Of a DNA stretch of 54,347 nt, positions 51,979-54,347 are shown in pieces; the first letter of the stretch is position 1; the number at the start of each line of letters is the position of its first letter. Below the pieces are notes generated by a model, which had not been told where the DNA came from, made no database searches, and was given only the letters and a program-made list of their open reading frames with translations. The translations under genes and the position numbers were made by a program. Source of the stretch: Fidelibacterota bacterium (lineage in GTDB: Bacteria; Fidelibacterota; UBA8477; JABMPR01); the NCBI GenBank assembly GCA_021734255.1, contig JAIPJM010000016.1, forward strand, positions 1 to 54,347, in the 5' to 3' direction.

Positions 51979-54213
51979 TTGGCGAACATGAATAGCGAAA
52001 ATAGCGGATCAGAATCACTTAAATATCAATTTGATGTCGAGGGAATGACCTGTGCTGCGTGTGTCAGCAATGTGGAAACTGCGATCCAAAAGGTTCAGGG
52101 GGTTCAGACCGTTTCGGTTAACCTGGCAACAGAATCTGCAACCGTAACTGCATCGAGACCTATTGAACTTAATCAACTCAGCAACACCATTTCGAAACTC
52201 GGTTATGTGCTACAGGCCAAAGGTAGTGCGTCCCTTCTTCAGAAACAGCAAAAGCGGGTCACAACCTGGAAAAATCTTCTGCTGCTGCAGTCCATATTTG
52301 GAATACCGCTCCTGCTCTATGCCATGGCAGAAATGTTTCTTGGTTTCCATTTTGGTTCCAAGACACTGAGTATCTTTATTCAGTTCACCCTTGCAACCAT
52401 CCTGGTCATCAGTGGATCTGGCTATTATCGACGCGGATTCAGACACCTATTGATGAGAGTGCCAAATATGGATTCATTGGTGGCCCTGGGAACTGGAGCT
52501 GCCTATGTCTATTCCCTGATCTCCTCTGTGAATCTGCTATGGGGTCTGGGAATCAGCGATTTTAATGTCCTGTATTATGAAGCAGCCGGTACGATCCTGC
52601 TTTTCATCACCTTTGGGAAGTGGTTGGAAGCAACTGCCCGGGGCAAAACCACAGAGGCATTATCCGGCTTAATCGAAGAATTACCTAACGAAGCTGAGGT
52701 ATTGCGAGATGACAAGTGGGTATTATTACCTTTAGATGAAGTAGGTGTGGACGATAAGGTGCGTGTCCAACCCCATAGCAAGATCCCGGTGGACGGACTG
52801 ATTGTAGAGGGTTCGACATCAGTCGATGAATCAGCGATCAGTGGGGAATCCATCCCTGTTGATAAGCATGTGGGTAGTTATGTAGTGGCAGCCAGCATGA
52901 ACCTTCAATCCCCGTTTGAAATGCATGCAAAGAAGATCGGTCGTGACTCCTTATTTGGCCAGGTTGTCACACTGGTAGAAAATGCTCAATCAAAAAAACC
53001 TGAGATCCAAAAAAGGGTCGACAGAATTGCTTCCATTTTTGTTCCCGTCGTACTGAGTTTGGCTCTGCTCAGTTCTCTTATCTGGCTCCTGGCTGGGTTT
53101 CCCCTTACTTTTGCTCTTAATGTACTGATCTCGGTCTTGATCATCGCATGCCCCTGTGCGCTGGGGCTGGCAACACCAACAGCTCTGGTAGTGGGAAGTG
53201 GTATCGCCGCAAAAGAGGGTATTTTATTTAAAACACCCGATGCTTTCCAAAAACTGGCCGAAATGGACCATATCATATTCGATAAGACAGGGACCCTTAC
53301 GGAGGGGAAAGCTCGGGTCGTAGAGGTCTTTCCTGAGTCGAAGACTGAGATTTCAGAATATGCAATCGGTATGAGCCAGAAAAGCAGGCACCCACTGGCT
53401 ATGGCTATCACACAATTCGGGCTGGAAAATGACATTCAGGCCACTCAGTTCGATACGATCAGCGAAGTAGCTGGTTCGGGAATGGAAGCTACTCAGGGCA
53501 AGGATAAGTTTTCACTCCACCGGATTGAGGATGATGAAGCCTTGCCTTCAGGTTTTTCTGCTAAACTGGACGCCTTCCTTGATCAGGGATATACGGTTTC
53601 AGCCATATCCAAAAATGATACTGTGCTTGCCCTGATCGCATTTGCTGACGAGGTAAAGCCAGAAGGTCCTCAGATGGTAGACTATTTCACGACGCTCGGC
53701 ATCCAGTCAACATTACTCACAGGGGATCGAAAAAGAGTGGCGGAGAATATCGCTGCCCAATTAGGGATCGATCGTGTCCTGGCTGAGGTTCTCCCCACCG
53801 ATAAACATGAGGAGATCGTGAGCATTCAGGAACAGGGGAAGGTGACAGGTATGGTCGGTGATGGTATTAATGATGCCCCGGCCCTGGTAGCGGCTGATAT
53901 CGGAATATCCTTTTCCTCAGGAACTGATATTGCCACAAATGCAGCAGATCTGATCTTTCTGAACACATCCCTTCACAATTTGATCTTTGCTCACCGTATC
54001 GCCCGCTCGACGTTCTCAAAGATCAATCAGAATCTATTTTGGGCGTTTATCTATAATTCTGTTGGTATACCGGTAGCCATGGGCGTGCTCTACCCATTTA
54101 CCGGGACCTTGCTTAACCCAATGGTTGCAGGTCTGGCCATGGCACTATCGTCTGTGTCGGTGGTTGCCAACACCCTGCTGCTACGAACCGGTAAGTATTT
54201 CAGCTTGAAATAG
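51979..54213 (+). CDS. copA: Copper-translocating P1B-type ATPase (CopA-like)
   Basis: The 744-residue protein is a complete P1B-1 ATPase that moves Cu(I) out of the cytoplasm. An N-terminal metal-binding domain carries GMTCAAC (Cys25, Cys28). Membrane segments follow, with the ion site CPC (Cys391-Pro-Cys393). The P-domain has DKTGT (Asp435), the HP pair at 471-472 and MVGDGINDAPAL near 628. The last helices show YNSVGIP and MALSSVSV. I keep the TTG at 51979 as start because GAGGG (51969-51973) lies 5 bases before it; the ATG at 51988 would be 14 bases away. It may serve copper homeostasis together with the heavy-metal-binding lipoprotein at 14.3 kb, though they are far apart. Confidence 0.93.
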   Translation: MANMNSENSGSESLKYQFDVEGMTCAACVSNVETAIQKVQGVQTVSVNLATESATVTASRPIELNQLSNTISKLGYVLQAKGSASLLQKQQKRVTTWKNLLLLQSIFGIPLLLYAMAEMFLGFHFGSKTLSIFIQFTLATILVISGSGYYRRGFRHLLMRVPNMDSLVALGTGAAYVYSLISSVNLLWGLGISDFNVLYYEAAGTILLFITFGKWLEATARGKTTEALSGLIEELPNEAEVLRDDKWVLLPLDEVGVDDKVRVQPHSKIPVDGLIVEGSTSVDESAISGESIPVDKHVGSYVVAASMNLQSPFEMHAKKIGRDSLFGQVVTLVENAQSKKPEIQKRVDRIASIFVPVVLSLALLSSLIWLLAGFPLTFALNVLISVLIIACPCALGLATPTALVVGSGIAAKEGILFKTPDAFQKLAEMDHIIFDKTGTLTEGKARVVEVFPESKTEISEYAIGMSQKSRHPLAMAITQFGLENDIQATQFDTISEVAGSGMEATQGKDKFSLHRIEDDEALPSGFSAKLDAFLDQGYTVSAISKNDTVLALIAFADEVKPEGPQMVDYFTTLGIQSTLLTGDRKRVAENIAAQLGIDRVLAEVLPTDKHEEIVSIQEQGKVTGMVGDGINDAPALVAADIGISFSSGTDIATNAADLIFLNTSLHNLIFAHRIARSTFSKINQNLFWAFIYNSVGIPVAMGVLYPFTGTLLNPMVAGLAMALSSVSVVANTLLLRTGKYFSLK

Positions 54214-54216
54214 ATA

Positions 54217-54255
54217 CCCCCGGGCATGCCCGGGGTCCTAGGGGCTAACGCCCCC
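54217..54255. repeat. Two GC-rich palindromes downstream of copA
   Basis: CCCCGGGCATGCCCGGGG (54218-54235) is a perfect palindrome, and GGGGC-TAAC-GCCCC (54241-54254) forms a second short hairpin. They follow the copA stop by 3 bases and may end its transcription, or be REP-like elements linked with the transposase remnant beside them. Confidence 0.5.
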
Positions 54256-54267
54256 GCTACGCGAACA

Positions 54268-54347
54268 TCACAAATCCTTGAGGATTTGTCCTGAATCCTG
54301 TTCGCCCTGATGTTTCACATATTCCCTTATCGTCTTCTCGTCGAGTC
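54268..54347 (-). CDS. Partial: possible C-terminus of an IS200/REP-type (Y1) transposase
   Basis: The minus strand is open from the window edge to a TGA at 54268-54270 and encodes LDEKTIREYVKHQGEQDSGQ and five more residues. The (D)EETIRxYIxxQ pattern near the end of IS200-type Y1 transposases is similar, and palindromes lie just downstream, as such elements have. The piece is too short to be sure; another gene end is possible. Confidence 0.35.
   Translation of the reverse strand, partial: LDEKTIREYVKHQGEQDSGQILKDL

Overview
The window looks like a chromosomal segment of an FCB-group bacterium, most plausibly Candidatus Marinimicrobia (SAR406) or a relative such as Calditrichota. Three secreted proteins end in the 'YPNPFNP' FlgD-like C-terminal sorting domain used with type IX secretion. 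There is a PorV-type barrel, a TonB-dependent receptor with a carboxypeptidase-regulatory N-terminus, many lipoproteins, and a DUF6122 protein. Assignment to a phylum is inference; no rRNA or marker gene is present.

Layout. 1-14 kb holds mixed genes: an MttB-type methyltransferase homologue, an esterase lipoprotein, a DUF72 protein, a 1439-residue lipoprotein with eleven exact 89-residue fibronectin III-like repeats and a C-terminal FGE-like domain, a TPR protein with two Fis-like C-terminal units, an M13 peptidase and a fused double ABC ATPase. 13.9-15.0 kb is a three-gene minus-strand cluster (DUF6122, heavy-metal-binding lipoprotein, small membrane protein). 15.1-43.9 kb is a large minus-strand alpha-glucan (starch, glycogen or maltodextrin) utilisation region. 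44.0-45.1 kb is selD on the plus strand. 45.2-49.1 kb is a 1319-residue mosaic secreted protein. 49.7-51.8 kb is a pair of c-type haem proteins. 52.0-54.2 kb is a copper-type P-type ATPase. The last 80 bases hold the possible end of an IS200/REP-type transposase next to GC-rich palindromes.

How the alpha-glucan region may work. An outer-membrane block (41948 down to 30977) encodes a GH13 lipoprotein, a SurA-like chaperone lipoprotein, a TonB receptor, a large Asp-rich secreted protein and a PorV-like barrel, with 4-17 base gaps or short overlaps behind a recognisable sigma-70-type promoter. Next comes a secreted multi-module starch-binding protein with no catalytic domain, ending at a strong terminator. 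A second block (27165 down to 15084) encodes an esterase with a glycogen-binding-type module, a fused MalE-MalF, MalG, two GH13 enzymes and an amylo-1,6-glucosidase-type enzyme. Another GH13 lipoprotein lies upstream at 42081-43931. Together these would bind, cut and import alpha-glucans. No SusD homologue and no transporter ATPase are in the window.

The clearest hidden feature is selD. Its reading frame really starts at 44014 and contains an in-frame TGA at the catalytic Cys position (residue 18), followed by a good bacterial SECIS-like hairpin. It is therefore most likely a selenocysteine-containing selenophosphate synthetase that a standard gene caller would truncate.
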